Source: Adineta ricciae | Taxonomy: Eukaryota; Rotifera; Eurotatoria; Adinetida; Adinetidae | Assembly (NCBI GenBank): GCA_905250025.1 | Contig: CAJNOJ010000107.1 | Location: forward strand, 267,071 to 331,070 | Direction of reading: 5' to 3' | DNA length: 64,000 nucleotides | Shown: positions 46,575 through 57,752 of the stretch, piece after piece | How the letters are laid out: the number at the start of each line of letters is the position of its first letter | Position numbering within the stretch: position 1 is the stretch's first letter | Position numbers and translations under genes: made by a program | The notes under the pieces: model-generated | What the model was told of the DNA's origin: nothing | What the model saw: only the letters and a program-made list of their open reading frames with translations | Databases searched by the model: none

Positions 46575-49205
46575 TACAAAATACAGAATTAAAATTAGCT
46601 ACCGATATTGTCGCGTAATAAGAAAGTTTTCCTATATAAAAACAAAGTCTCCTTTTCTAAGAGGATTATAGGTTTTATATATACAGAGGAAACCTATCGC
46701 TAGAAGATCGAAAATTAGTCTATTTAATACTTCCAGACTATTCTGAATCCTTGTAAAAGTTTGTCTGATAAAGTTTAATCTAACTATAGCACTGCATTTT
46801 GATATGTACTTTCACCCACTTGAGTACTTTCCCTTCAGATTCCCGTCACTTCTAAAGCTCGAATAAGAATTTCTTTACTCATGTGATCAACAAGGAGGAT
46901 GAATCTAAAACGAGAACTGCCAGTTATTCAAGGTTTTTTCCTCTTTAAACATAGCCGAACAAATGTGTAAGCTAGCAAAAAATATCGCGCCTTTCCTGGA
47001 CATCTTTACTGTTAAAATAGCGGCTGTCAAAACCTTTTCTGAATATGTCTTTCACAGACAGATCAAACCTCGAGAAAATGTCGTAGTGAATGGAAAGTAT
47101 TTTTGCACGCGTGTAATGTTCAAAGTATTATTGATTCGCATCAAGAAGGAAAGGCGAAACTATAAGATTTGAATACGTCACATACTTCATGGAGTAAATG
47201 AAATCTCACTCCATTCTTCGTGACTTGCGTGTACTCCAACGTTTCTTGATCTGTGAAAATGGTCTCATACATAAAGTAAACGAACGTTTCAAGTTGACGA
47301 TGGTTTCTTCTTTCTCGATAAATTTTTTCTACAAAAGAAGCCGGATCTTTTGTTTTTGCATTTAGATAGCCTTATTAACCTGTACTAATAGCCACAATCA
47401 AACTAGAAAAGAATTAGTTAAAATTTGAAGAATATAACAAATCATATGACACAAATCGGTGTATTAATAAATAAAAAGGTAGAAATAAACTTCAACCATC
47501 AACATCGATGCTAACGCTCTGAAGGAACCCTTTTATTTGCACATCACCTTAATGAGAAAGTCCGACTATAATACTCTATCAAGAAGATTATCCTCAACAT
47601 AGCAGAAACGGTGCAAATGAAATGAGTCTAAAAAATCAATCGATTTCATCTCGACGACGGCGATACAATATCATATTCTGGTTTCTTTTGACAACGATGG
47701 CAAGCAAACTAAATGCTATGATTTTGTTATCTATAAGGACAAAAACGAATTACGCCATTGCTTTCAACATCGTGTTGCGTATGTGTGTGACAGCACAATT
47801 AAAACCGATCAATCTTTCTCAGTCAAGAGAATGATTAAAAGTATAAAATAATCTGTTTTGCACAAGTTAAACTACATTTCCATTCAATGACGAACTTTGA
47901 CTTTTTTACTAATCAAATATACTCTCCTGTCATGAATAGCGTGTAGTGTACAATGTTTGAAAGCGATTCCTTCGAAAACTAAACGCTCCTCCCACCTAAA
48001 TAATAGTCTTTTATTCCTTTTGATTCAATGATGGTATTGTAAGCATCAATGCTATGAGTGTCATCGATGGAAAAGAAAAGAATCATAGTCGAAAAGTTAT
48101 TTTTAATCGATGATATGAGGTGACAGACTTGACCCGCTGTTGTTCAATCTATTTAAATCTTCATTAACATCTCAACCAATCAATGTACTTTCTCCTTTTT
48201 GTCTTTTCAAAAGACACACAAATATCAACCGGCTCATTAATTTCTGTCCCATTCGTTGTCCGAATAGCACGACAATTATGTCACTGATTTACATCGAACG
48301 AACAAGCACAAAACATCCTTTCGCCAACGCATGCCTTATCTTGTTCATCATTGTTATTCTTTTTCTAGTTCAAGAAAAACGAATTGAACTCGTTCAAAAA
48401 GATTGCACCGACAACATTCAAAAGCGATTTTCGACAGCAAGATTAATGAACGTTCTCTCATCTTTTTCATGTTCTTTTCGAAATAAATTTGTATTGTACA
48501 TAACAAGAAGATTAATCGTTCTTTTCCTTGTGAAAACAATACAATACGATTCGAAAATGTAACATATGAAAACTAATAAACATTAATGAATGAAATCAAA
48601 TCATTGACGATGATGTCACAATCGGAATCGATGGAATGCAATTTTTCTGATTAAATGAATCCATTGTGTTGCTTGTCTTCCAATGACAACTTTCGAAGTC
48701 CGTTTTCTTTTGTCAATTGAATACAAGTCCATTCCTATTCATTGTGTTGGCTTTTATTCCGTTTCCTATTGTTCGCTTGTATACCAGATCAATCTTATTT
48801 CTGCTTGTCGACTTTTTTCTCTTTTCTTTTCTCTGGACCAATGAAGAAAAAGCGTCGAGAGAGAAAGTTAATGATTGGTTCCTGCAGTTGTATCGATGAA
48901 AAGAAGAAAAAAAAACTCGTTCTTATATTTTCTTTTATCGTATCCATTAAGTGATTTAATGGCTCATTTTCTGTCACAAGATTTTGCTTTCAGCTGTTTA
49001 TCGTTCGATCTCGACGAAGAGTTCTTCAGTCATTAATTACATTTGATTCGAAAATCTTTTCTATCCAATTGAGTATCATCGTTAAGGAAAAAGAGAAAGA
49101 GAGCGAGCGAGGGAGAGAGTGAGTGAGCGAGAAAAAGAAAGCAGAGCAGAGAGAGAGAGAAAAACGATTATCTTTTGATTTGATCGTTCGATCAAGAGAA
49201 GAAAG
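46575..49205. other. Intergenic region, 2.6 kb
   Basis: AT-rich sequence between the 7TM receptor and the Hox gene. Several 60-140-codon open frames (for example 48140-48562) are low-complexity and lack domain or splice support. A GA-rich run at about 49084-49163 (gagaaagagagcgagcgagggagag...) lies in the Hox 5' region. Hox regulatory sequence is likely here but not identifiable by eye. Confidence 0.45.
49084..49163. repeat. Purine (GA)-rich tract upstream of the Hox4 gene
   Basis: An 80-nt stretch nearly all purine on the plus strand, ending about 40 nt before the Hox4/Dfd start codon. It may be part of the promoter or 5' UTR; GA-rich tracts are often bound by GAGA-type factors in animals, but no such role is shown here. 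Confidence 0.5.
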
Positions 49206-50972
49206 ATGAGTTCTATACATTCAATGAACAATCATTACAATTATGATGGTACAAATACGAATTATTCGAATCGACAACAGTTGTCTGATAATCATGTTAA
49301 TGTAAATAATCCATCATGTCTTCTACAATCTCCTTTACTCGATTATTACGGACAAGAATCTTTTCATCAAGCATCAACAAGACATATTCCAATTTATAAT
49401 AATAATCATCATCTCTATCAAGATAATTCTAATCAGTTTTATCGATATAATGCACTTGCAGCAAATCAACCAAGGTAAGAGGAGAAGATTTACAAAACTT
49501 TTGAAGAATTTCTTTCTAGTAGTAGTTCATGTGTATATACTTGTCAAAATGGTTTACTTGGAAACTATTCCGAAGAAAATCCGGCCAACGGACTTGCACC
49601 AACTGATATGGTGTCATCAATTCATCCGATGCCTCTTGATCTTTATGGTTTATCAATCACACCTCCTCCTCCGTCGGCCAATGCCGCAGGTGGATGTACA
49701 TCGTCGCCAACAGCACCTTTATCAACCCAGCAAACTTCGCCGAATGATCCGAATTCGTCATCATTAAATAAACAAGAGGACACGTCTCCTGTGATCTATC
49801 CATGGATGCGCAAAGTCCATATCAACAATCCAGGTTAGTTGTAGATGGTTCATCATTTGAATATTTCTGATCTGTGTTGTTTATTTAACACTTGAGTGAG
49901 TGCGATTTCACCTGATGTACTTTTAACGACTATTGCAAATATCAACAAAACGAAAATGTCAAATATTCTTTCTTCCTTCTCAGCTTGACTCAACGAAACA
50001 GAGACGAGTATCGAATTCCCTGTAGAATAGAAATCTAACCTTTGCCATTCGAAGAAATGGATAAAAAAAAACAATACATCGTCTAAACATGAAACTTCAT
50101 TTATCATAAATTTGACTAGAAAATGAACATGATAGTCTTATCATTGTCGATGACTACGTGACCTAACTATAAAAAGATAAATGTTATTTCAATGTCGACA
50201 GTTATTATTCTTGACTGTCATTCTCGACATGCAATGTTCTGTAACATTGAAGTAGAAGACGAGAGAAAGAAAAAAAAGACTATTTTCTTCTTTGACCATC
50301 TGCTTTACCAGACAGTTGAACTGAAATACAGATAGACGATTATCGACATTTGTTTGTTAACCAGCAGACCTCGACGAAAGACACGACAAATGTAACCGAA
50401 CTTTGAAAATCAAGTCTTGTCTGTGTTTTATCTAGTTATTAACTATACAAGTGGAGAAACAAAACGAGCTCGTACGGCATACACTCGTCATCAAGTATTA
50501 GGTAAAAACCTCTCGAATTCGATGTGTTCATCATTGTATGAATTTGATTTTCTGTACTTGTATTAGAATTGGAAAAAGAATTCCACTTTTCCAAGTATTT
50601 AACTCGTCGAAGACGCATCGAAATTGCCCATTCACTTGTTCTCTCCGAACGGTAAGTCGAAATCCGTATGTATAACGTTCATTCATTCTTTCTATCGTAG
50701 ACAAATTAAAATTTGGTTCCAAAACAGGTTCGTACTATCTATTTGATGATGAAATATCGACTAAATTACTCTGCTTTTCTTGTAGAAGAATGAAATGGAA
50801 GAAAGATCATAAGTTACCCAATACAAAATCGAAGTTACCCGAAACATTACCAGCAGCAACAACATCATCACCTCACGTTATAAAAAAAGAGGAGCAAGAA
50901 CGTGAACTTGATCCAATGCTTGTCAATGATTTGATTAAAGAAGAATCATTCTCATCTGAATCATCAAATTGA
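49206..50972 (+). CDS. Dfd: Hox4/Deformed homeobox protein
   Basis: Five exons join in phase. Exon 1 is 49206-49474; exon 2 about 49520-49831; then the homeobox in three or more parts from about 50437. The hexapeptide is YPWMRKVH, of Hox4/Dfd type. The homeodomain reads [18 protein letters not shown]...[42 protein letters not shown]; the [11 protein letters not shown] core and post-homeodomain KLPNTK are Dfd-class hallmarks. Introns interrupt the homeodomain after residue 14 (Leu-Glu), within codon 43 (Arg) and within codon 52 (Arg). A 599-nt intron separates hexapeptide and homeodomain. The N-terminus is Asn/Tyr-rich. Acts as an anterior-posterior patterning transcription factor. Confidence 0.95.
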
Positions 50973-51642
50973 CATGTTTTCATTGTAAAACTTCTCTTCG
51001 CCAAGAGCCAAACGATTGAATCTCATTCGATACACAAACATAAACATATATACACATGATAAATGACAAATTGATTTTCCTTGATGTTTTTGTTAGATAG
51101 AAATCGTATTTGTGAATAAAACATACGGTGTGACATTTCATATTTTTCGTCCAACGGGATTGCGTTTGATCGACAACAGAAAACGAATCATTAATAATCT
51201 TTCCTTTTCTTTTCCTTTTCCTCTTGCTATTGTAACTAACGTATGTTTATAAGCGGCAAAAGATCATTTGTCTTCTTTGCCCGAACGGAGATTGTAATGA
51301 ATTTTTCTTTTACTTGCTCGAGACATGCAAACGTACATGAACTCATTTATCTAAATAGTCTTCGTTGCTGTTGTTCTCTCTCTCTCTCTTTCCAACCAAT
51401 ACAGTCATTAGTCATTCAGGACAATGTTCTGCTCGTACATATGACATCCTTTGCTATTTTGAACACGCATATGGAAATCATGGACTTGCGCGTTTTCCCA
51501 AGCATTCCTTCTAATGGATTTGGCGATCGCGACAAAGATAGCAAATGTGAAAATGACTCGGGATTTTATTTCCAATAAAAAGACAAGGCTACTAAGAATA
51601 GTAGTGAAGTCAGAGTAATCTGCAACACCACATTCGATAATG
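50973..51642. other. Converging 3' flanks
   Basis: Sequence between the Hox4 stop and the stop of the 7TM receptor on the minus strand. AATAAA occurs at 51115. A 111-codon open frame (51243-51578) has no family resemblance. Nothing is supported. Confidence 0.45.
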
Positions 51643-52606
51643 TTAACGTTTAATTACAATTGGTGCCACGATAATATTAGGCCGTATTTTGAAAACTGTT
51701 TGTTTGAAATTTGACAGAATAGGCAGCGTGAAAAATGGTAATAATATCGGCACTAGGCTAGGGAGATACAGAAGATATTTGCTCTGCAAGTCCTTGAATC
51801 GCGCTGTTTGCGATAATGTACAAAGTACGCCATTAATTGTCAATGGAAACCAAAGAAGAATGTACAGGATTGCAACACTTAGAAGTTGAATTGCTAATTT
51901 CCGTTCCCGACGTATATCTCGACGACGGTTCCGTTTTTGAAACCATATTCGAATTATTATAGTGATATTCGCTAACATGATCAGCACAACTGGTACGACA
52001 ATATTGATGATGAAATCGACTATTGCAACTGTTGATTGACTATACAAGTAGCATGATTGTAAACATAAAAACTGCAATTAAATATTCATCATTTAGTACT
52101 GTTAGAGACGTCCTGTCACTTACTTCTGTGTAAATCCATTGATTTTCGCATGAATTAAATATAATAGCACTGAGATAGAATGTCATTGGATACATCGTAC
52201 ACATAAACATAGGTATTAGATGAAACAAGATTCGTGTTCGTTTCCTTATAATAACTGAATTATGAAAAATAAGTAAATGACGATCAAGTGAACCCCAAGC
52301 CATTAGGAACAAAAGTAGACTACAAAGTGTATAATCCCACCAATTCCACCATAGACAAAAACTGTTCGATGCTGAAAATACTTCTCCGTAATGGTAGTAA
52401 ATTATTGCGAATGGAATATCCGTCGTCAATTGTAAAGTTCCAAATATAGTTAACAAAAGGGTGAGATGTTGATGTGCTGAGAAATGGCGACGCTGCTTAT
52501 AAAAATAGACGAGAATGAATACTGAACAGATGATCGACGGAATGTATGGAGCAGCGAGAAGCCAAAACTTGATTCTTATAAGCCATAACATGTCATTATC
52601 GGCCAT
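51643..52606 (-). CDS. Seven-transmembrane receptor, rhodopsin-like, divergent
   Basis: Two exons join with a phase-0 intron of about 47 nt near 52078-52124. Begins MADNDMLWLIRIKFWLLAAPYIPSIICSVFILVYF (TM1). TM3 ends LFLMAWGSLDRHLLIFH, a DRH in place of DRY. Extracellular loop 2 contains NSCENQW; the later Cys-rich loop follows. TM5 is VDFIINIVVPVVLIMLANI; TM6 AIQLLSVAILYILLWFPLTI; TM7 LPSLVPILLPFFTLPIL, lacking NPxxY. Basic cytosolic loop KRNRRRDIRRERK precedes TM6. An adjacent receptor group of this length is expanded in bdelloids. Ligand unknown. Confidence 0.78.
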
Positions 52607-53261
52607 ATTTTTCAAAGCTAGATGCAGTTATATCTCTTACAGTTGAAACATATCGTTATGAGAAGAAGTAGATTAACTACGTTTAAACAGAATTGACGGA
52701 TATTGTCTTAAGATTTCTGCAAGAAGAGTCAAAAGCTTTTGTCGGCTAGTTAAAATAGTTTTATATCGAGAGAACTAAATCAAGTTCTTTTAGCATAGTA
52801 AGGTAAAGAGAAGGAAGCAAGTTTCTTCGAATAACACGAAGACAAACGTGATGAAACGGAATGACTACTAACTCGTGATATACCACAAAGGAAATGATAA
52901 CATCTCACGTAATTACAGCAAGAATTTTTTTTTTTCTATTTTCAAATGTCGGATGAAGAATGTAGTAGGAAACTAGAGCAAAGAAAATAAAAATGTGTAT
53001 TTTCGTCACACGATTTGTAATATTAAAAAATAAGTAAATTGGCATCCTTTGTTCTTTGTGATGATTATGAAAGTTGAGAAATCCGAAGTAACCTTGCTCT
53101 TTCGTGTAATTAATCATCAAAAAGAGAAACAATTAACGATACTCTCGCTTTTTTTGAATACTTTTATGCTTCTATTTATATTAGCAAAACGTGCCAGTAT
53201 TATCGATACATATTAAAATATAAATGAAATCATGTAGAAAGTTTCAATGGATAAGAGTTAT
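52607..53261. other. Intergenic region
   Basis: Between the 7TM receptor 5' side and the 3' end of the ADP-ribosyltransferase gene. Short open frames only (for example 52905-53132); no support. Confidence 0.45.
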
Positions 53262-54122
53262 TTATGCATAGTATGTAGTAATTTGTTCAACATAGATTTG
53301 AATTGGATTTTTTCGATTATCAATTCGTTGAACTTCGAACAAACACCCAGGTAATAATAAAACTTCCCGTTCATCTGGGCATTTCGAAAACTTTTCAACG
53401 TCAAGTGCAAATCGAGAGTCGACAATTTCATAGATCATAATCACGTTCGTTTCGCTTAATTTTGCCGGTGTTGTACCTGCATATTTCGCAGCTATTTCCC
53501 ATGATGTTGATGTTGATTGAAAAGTTTTATTCGTAAAACGGTTGTCTACTTTGTACGATTTTTGTAGATTTTGAGTAAACATCGTCATACCGCGATAAAC
53601 TATTCCTTTGTATCGATACAAATGTAAGGCAGGGTTTCTCATCAATAAACCGGCATAATAACCACTCCATTCTCGGCATAATTTATCATAAACTATTTTC
53701 GGACTACCAAAGATCATGAACGAATTAATCTTTTTATAGAAAACGGTGTTCAAGATGAATAATAACAAATACAGTGCATTGTTTTCATTTCGTGCCTCAT
53801 TCAAATAGAATCTTAATAATTTATTATCTTCGGAGTCATCATGCGGAATGACATCGGCATCTTCCAGCTTTTGCACGGTTTTTGCTATACCACGATCTTT
53901 AACACAATCGTATTCAATCGCGCGCGCGTACGATGTAGCATGATGTTTACTGAATATCCAGTCGGGTGTGTTGTCCGAAACGTCGGATAAGTTATCGTTT
54001 GAACCCATGAGAAAAGCCAAGCCGTGCTTTAATCTTTTAATGACAGGTGTACGAGGAGATTCAACTACTTCACCGGATAGATCGCCAAGACTTGAAGATT
54101 TATGATACTTGCTGTCACACAT
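53262..54122 (-). CDS. Arginine-type mono-ADP-ribosyltransferase
   Basis: A 286-residue single-exon protein. The R-S-E active-site triad of ecto-ART/ARTC type is recognised: Arg in IVYRGM, the STS motif in TFQSTSTSWE, and ExE in CPDEREVLLLPG (Glu-Arg-Glu), where the second Glu is catalytic and the preceding one determines arginine specificity. The N-terminus (MCDSKYHKSSS) has no signal peptide, so the enzyme is predicted cytosolic or nuclear, unlike vertebrate GPI-anchored ARTs. NNALYLLLFILN is a hydrophobic helix within the fold. Transfers ADP-ribose from NAD+ to Arg. Such genes are expanded in bdelloids. No toxin context is seen. Confidence 0.82.
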   Translation of the reverse strand: MCDSKYHKSSSLGDLSGEVVESPRTPVIKRLKHGLAFLMGSNDNLSDVSDNTPDWIFSKHHATSYARAIEYDCVKDRGIAKTVQKLEDADVIPHDDSEDNKLLRFYLNEARNENNALYLLLFILNTVFYKKINSFMIFGSPKIVYDKLCREWSGYYAGLLMRNPALHLYRYKGIVYRGMTMFTQNLQKSYKVDNRFTNKTFQSTSTSWEIAAKYAGTTPAKLSETNVIMIYEIVDSRFALDVEKFSKCPDEREVLLLPGCLFEVQRIDNRKNPIQIYVEQITTYYA

Positions 54123-54713
54123 CTTGATCAGAATTTCAAGAATGCGTTAGAAAGATGACTGACAAGTTTTTACCTATGTACACACTTATATAATTCACTT
54201 TCCTTTTGATAGTGTATATTTCATGTGAAGTGGGCGTTCGATTTTCTTCGAACAAAAAAATCGATGGAAGATTATTAATCGACGTACTGAAAAAGTATAA
54301 TTTTTCTTCTGAAAGTCAGACACCGCATGATTTTTCGTGCCACGTTGTACGAAAAGATGTGTTTTTCTTTTGAGAACATGGTTAACACGTGGCGTCATCT
54401 ATCCACATTAGTTTAATATATACCATTAAGAATTGATTTCAATAGTGCAACTCTCGACGAAGAATTTCAGACTTGAATCCTAAATATCATCAACAACGTC
54501 AGAATAAAAATTCTGTACTGGTTGCTATTGTTACCAATCATTATTGAAGAAAACATCATCACTCCTTATGGTATATGTCATTGACTGAAAGGCTTTTCCT
54601 TCACTCTATCTGATTGATATGTAAGAGTAATTAAATAGACATAGTTGATCGAAAGAAGTAAGATCTGATGTCTATAGCTTCACAGAAATAATGTCCTTCA
54701 CTTGTATTTTCAG
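54123..54713. other. Intergenic region between ART and TM9SF1
   Basis: Divergent promoter interval. The last nucleotides (TATTTTCAG) form a splice-acceptor-like sequence directly before the TM9SF1 ATG. No gene is supported. Confidence 0.45.
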
Positions 54714-56974
54714 ATGTCGTCTGTACTTTCCTATTACATCGTATTTATCTGCTTGTTGTTCGGTGTTAAAGGGGCTGAAAAGAAATATTCAGCGAAAGAT
54801 AGCGTAAATTCGTTCGCGTATGACGAATCTCAAGATAATGCGATGTATTCGAGTTTTTAGGTAACAGTGTACGTAAACAAAGTTGGTCCATATGCGAACC
54901 CTCAAGAGACGTATCACTACTATTCGTTGCCTGTTTGTCGTCCAGCGAAAGTAAGAAGAGCTGCTCGTTGCGAGAAAAATCCAATCGTATTTTATCACTT
55001 GAGTAGATTGTTTCCAAAGATCTGACGCTTGGAGAAGTTCTTTCGGGTGATCGAATGGCTCAATCAATGTACGAAATTAAATTTAATGGTTTGTAATTTC
55101 GTAGGCAATGAAAACAGAGATTTCTTTTTCTCGTTAACAGAGGAGATCAGCAACAAACAATTATGTTCATTATCGTTGAACACAGAAGAACTGAATGCAG
55201 TGCGATTAGCTATTGAAGAACATTATTATTTCGAATTCGTCGTGGATGACATACCGATCCGTGGTTTTGTCGGCGAAGTCGAAGAAACAAATATATTTCC
55301 ACATAGACATCATATATTAGTTTATACGCATTATCACTTTAATTTCTTCATTAACGACAATCAAGTAAGAATAGTTTGAAAAGAGAAGTGGACTATTCGA
55401 TTGTTGTCATGTTAATTTAGATTGTCTATGTGAATATTAGTACCAAAGAGCATCCACCTGTATCTTTAGATGATGAATCGCTCTCATCCATCAAACTCGA
55501 TTATACTTATTCGGCTAAATGGCATCGCACCGAGTGAGAATCTTAGTTAAATATCATTTCCATGCTCAATTTTTGATCTATATTGTAGAACATTGTATAA
55601 AGATCGAGCAAAATTCATTGCCAATACCGGTTTTTTTCCAAAAACTTTAGAAGTACATCTTCACAACTTGATTTCCTTGCCGAACTTTGCTTTTTTTTCT
55701 TCTTCGAAGGTACATTGGCTATCTGTAATCAATTCCATGGTTCTCGTCTTTCTTCTCATTGGTTTTGTTGTGATTATTCTTGTAAGTTTGCTTTGAAATC
55801 AACACACGAAAATCTATCGGATGTTTTTAGTCTCGTATCTTAAAAAACGATCTCAGTCGTATTGGCGATGACGATGATGATGGATCGGTCGAAGAAGAGA
55901 ACGGATGGAAAATAATCCATACAGATGTTTTTCGTTTTCCTCATCATCGCGAACTATTCAGCTCAATCATTGGTGTGGGTTGTCAATTTCTATCGATTTT
56001 TTCCGGGATACTCTTCTTCGCTTTTTGCGGAATGTTTACAGTCCATCGTCATGGTTCTCTGATGGCATCAGGTGTTATTTTATATGCGTTTACATCATGC
56101 GTTGCTGGCTTTATGAGTGGGAAAATATACCGGCAATTGCAAGGTGAACATTGGACTTGGAACATTATCTTAACAGCCAACCTTTTTACCATTCCTTTTT
56201 TTGTTGTCTGGTGTGTGATTAACACCTTCGCATGGGCATATGGAACAACTCAAGCATTACCGTATACAACCGTTTTGATTCTTGTTTTCATGTGGCTTTT
56301 TGGTAAGCGCAGTTTGAACATCGAACGAGCTTAGGCATTTCGATTGTTTCTTTTAGTTGGATTTCCATTGACGGTTTTGGGTGGAATATTTGGAAAGAAT
56401 TTTTCGTCGAATTTTGATGCTCCTTGTCGAACAAAGAATATTCCTCGTGAGATCCCTGATGTACCTTGGTATCGATCGAATTTCGCGCGAATGTTAATCG
56501 GCGGTTTCCTTCCATTTTCGGCCATTAGTGTCGAACTCTACTACATATTCTCAACATTTTGGGGCCGAGAACAATATATGTTATACGGCATCTTATCAAT
56601 CGTTTTCTTAATACTTTTATCTGTCACAGCTTGTATCTCGATCGCATTAACATACTTTCAATTGGCATCCGAAGACTATCGATGGTGGTGGCAATCGATT
56701 ATCAGTTCAGGGTAAATTGATCTTCTCGGATTTTTCTTCTGGTTAAATAAACGAATGTTCCTTTTTTTCCAGTTCAACTGGCCTATTTGTCTTCTTGTAC
56801 GCGATATTCTTCTACGCATTTCGATCGAAAATGAATGGAACTTTGCAAACATTACAATTCTTTGGTTATTCATTAGTGGGATGTTATGTCTTTTTTCTGA
56901 TGCTTGGCACAGTCGGATTCTTCTCTTCGCTACGCTTTATTCGGTATATTTATATAAATATTAAAATGGACTGA
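54714..56974 (+). CDS. TM9SF1: Transmembrane 9 superfamily member 1 (nonaspanin)
   Basis: About ten exons join in phase. Exon 1 encodes the signal peptide ([17 protein letters not shown]). The luminal N-terminal domain has [59 protein letters not shown]. The nine-helix region has [16 protein letters not shown]-like [84 protein letters not shown] and [19 protein letters not shown]. The C-terminus is [12 protein letters not shown], with the KxD COPI-binding motif of TM9SFs. Intron 55088-55140 removes an apparent in-frame stop. Function in Golgi/endosomal membrane trafficking and phagocytic adhesion. Confidence 0.95.
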
Positions 56975-57246
56975 GTTCACTAACGATTTAATCATACATG
57001 AACAATTTGTCTTTCTTTTAAGTATTTTCCCGTAGGAAAACAATAAAGAAATCGTGATCAGTTTTTTTTTCTCAATATGTAATTCTTTGAATATCAATCT
57101 GCTATCGGAATATTTATTAACCCTTGTTTTTTTTTGTTTTTTGCTTATTAAGTATTGAAATAAAGATAAAAAGAAGAATTTGAATGATTCCGTATTTCAG
57201 TTGTTACTGTTCAAGAATCAGTTGAAATTAACGCGCTCTTACTTTC

Positions 57247-57317
57247 GCCGCGGTAGTATAATGGTAGTACATCCGGTTGTGGTCCGGATAACGCAGGTTC
57301 GATTCCTGCCCGTGGCA
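57247..57317 (+). tRNA. tRNA-His: tRNA-His (anticodon GTG)
   Basis: A full cloverleaf by eye: acceptor stem GCCGCGG pairs with CCGTGGC (one G-U), discriminator A at 57317; D-arm GTAGTATAATGGTAGTAC region; anticodon stem TCCGG/CCGGA with loop TTGTGGT, giving anticodon GTG; TPsiC arm GCAGG-TTCGATT-CCTGC. T at position 33 and a purine at 37 are correct. This tRNA species is a substrate for queuosine modification (GUN anticodon). A run of ten T at 57324-57333 is the RNA polymerase III terminator. Confidence 0.97.
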
Positions 57318-57323
57318 TATGAA

Positions 57324-57333
57324 TTTTTTTTTT
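57324..57333 (+). terminator. RNA polymerase III terminator of tRNA-His
   Basis: An uninterrupted run of T begins seven bases after the discriminator base of tRNA-His, which is the standard pol III termination signal. Confidence 0.85.
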
Positions 57334-57479
57334 CTTTTACATAGTCAGAACAGCAAAATGTTCTCTTTCTCGTCTCAAGAAAACAAGGACATCTATTCCA
57401 TCGTATGTGAGTTTTACAGTCCTCGATAGAATCAGAAATGATTGGAATCCATATTTCTTTGATTATTAGGAGAAGATTT

Positions 57480-57752
57480 TTAAGAAACAGTACTAAATTG
57501 ACAACAAATATTTGGTGTGAAAGGGTTATAAGTCGGCCGAACCAGTTTAATACAATGACGAGGAGACCAAATATTACTTGTACCACCGCATGCAAACGGT
57601 TTGCCTAGATTCGTTGGTGTACATGCACATTGAGCACTGTCTGTCGAATGAACTCGTCCAAAGTATCGACAACACTGACATTGACAGTTCAAAGCGTTTG
57701 TTAAAACCATTGATGATAACAGAAGTATTATGACGAGTAATTTCATCATCAT
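57480..57752 (-). CDS. Small secreted cysteine-rich protein
   Basis: A 90-residue single-exon protein. Residues 1-21 are a signal peptide (MMMKLLVIILLLSSMVLTNA). The mature part has 11 Cys in the pattern NCQCQCCRYFG...CACTP...ACGG...HCIKL...ICC, and no dibasic sites suggest processing. I do not recognise a family; a disulfide-rich secreted peptide or enzyme inhibitor is possible. It lies 3' to 3' with the tRNA-His region and has no close neighbour. Confidence 0.55.
   Translation of the reverse strand: MMMKLLVIILLLSSMVLTNALNCQCQCCRYFGRVHSTDSAQCACTPTNLGKPFACGGTSNIWSPRHCIKLVRPTYNPFTPNICCQFSTVS

Noticed and set aside
47622-47834. 70-codon frame beginning MSLKNQSISSRRRR
   Set aside because: No homologous features; likely chance frame in AT-rich intergenic DNA.
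48140-48562. 140-codon open frame in the intergenic region upstream of Hox4
   Set aside because: Composition is generic AT-rich with no domain, no signal peptide, no splice-phase partners and a shadow frame on the other strand.
55088-55103. An apparent 16-nt intron (GTTTGTAATTTCGTAG) in TM9SF1
   Set aside because: Too short for a spliceosomal intron; using the later acceptor at about 55139 gives a 52-nt intron and better alignment to the family.
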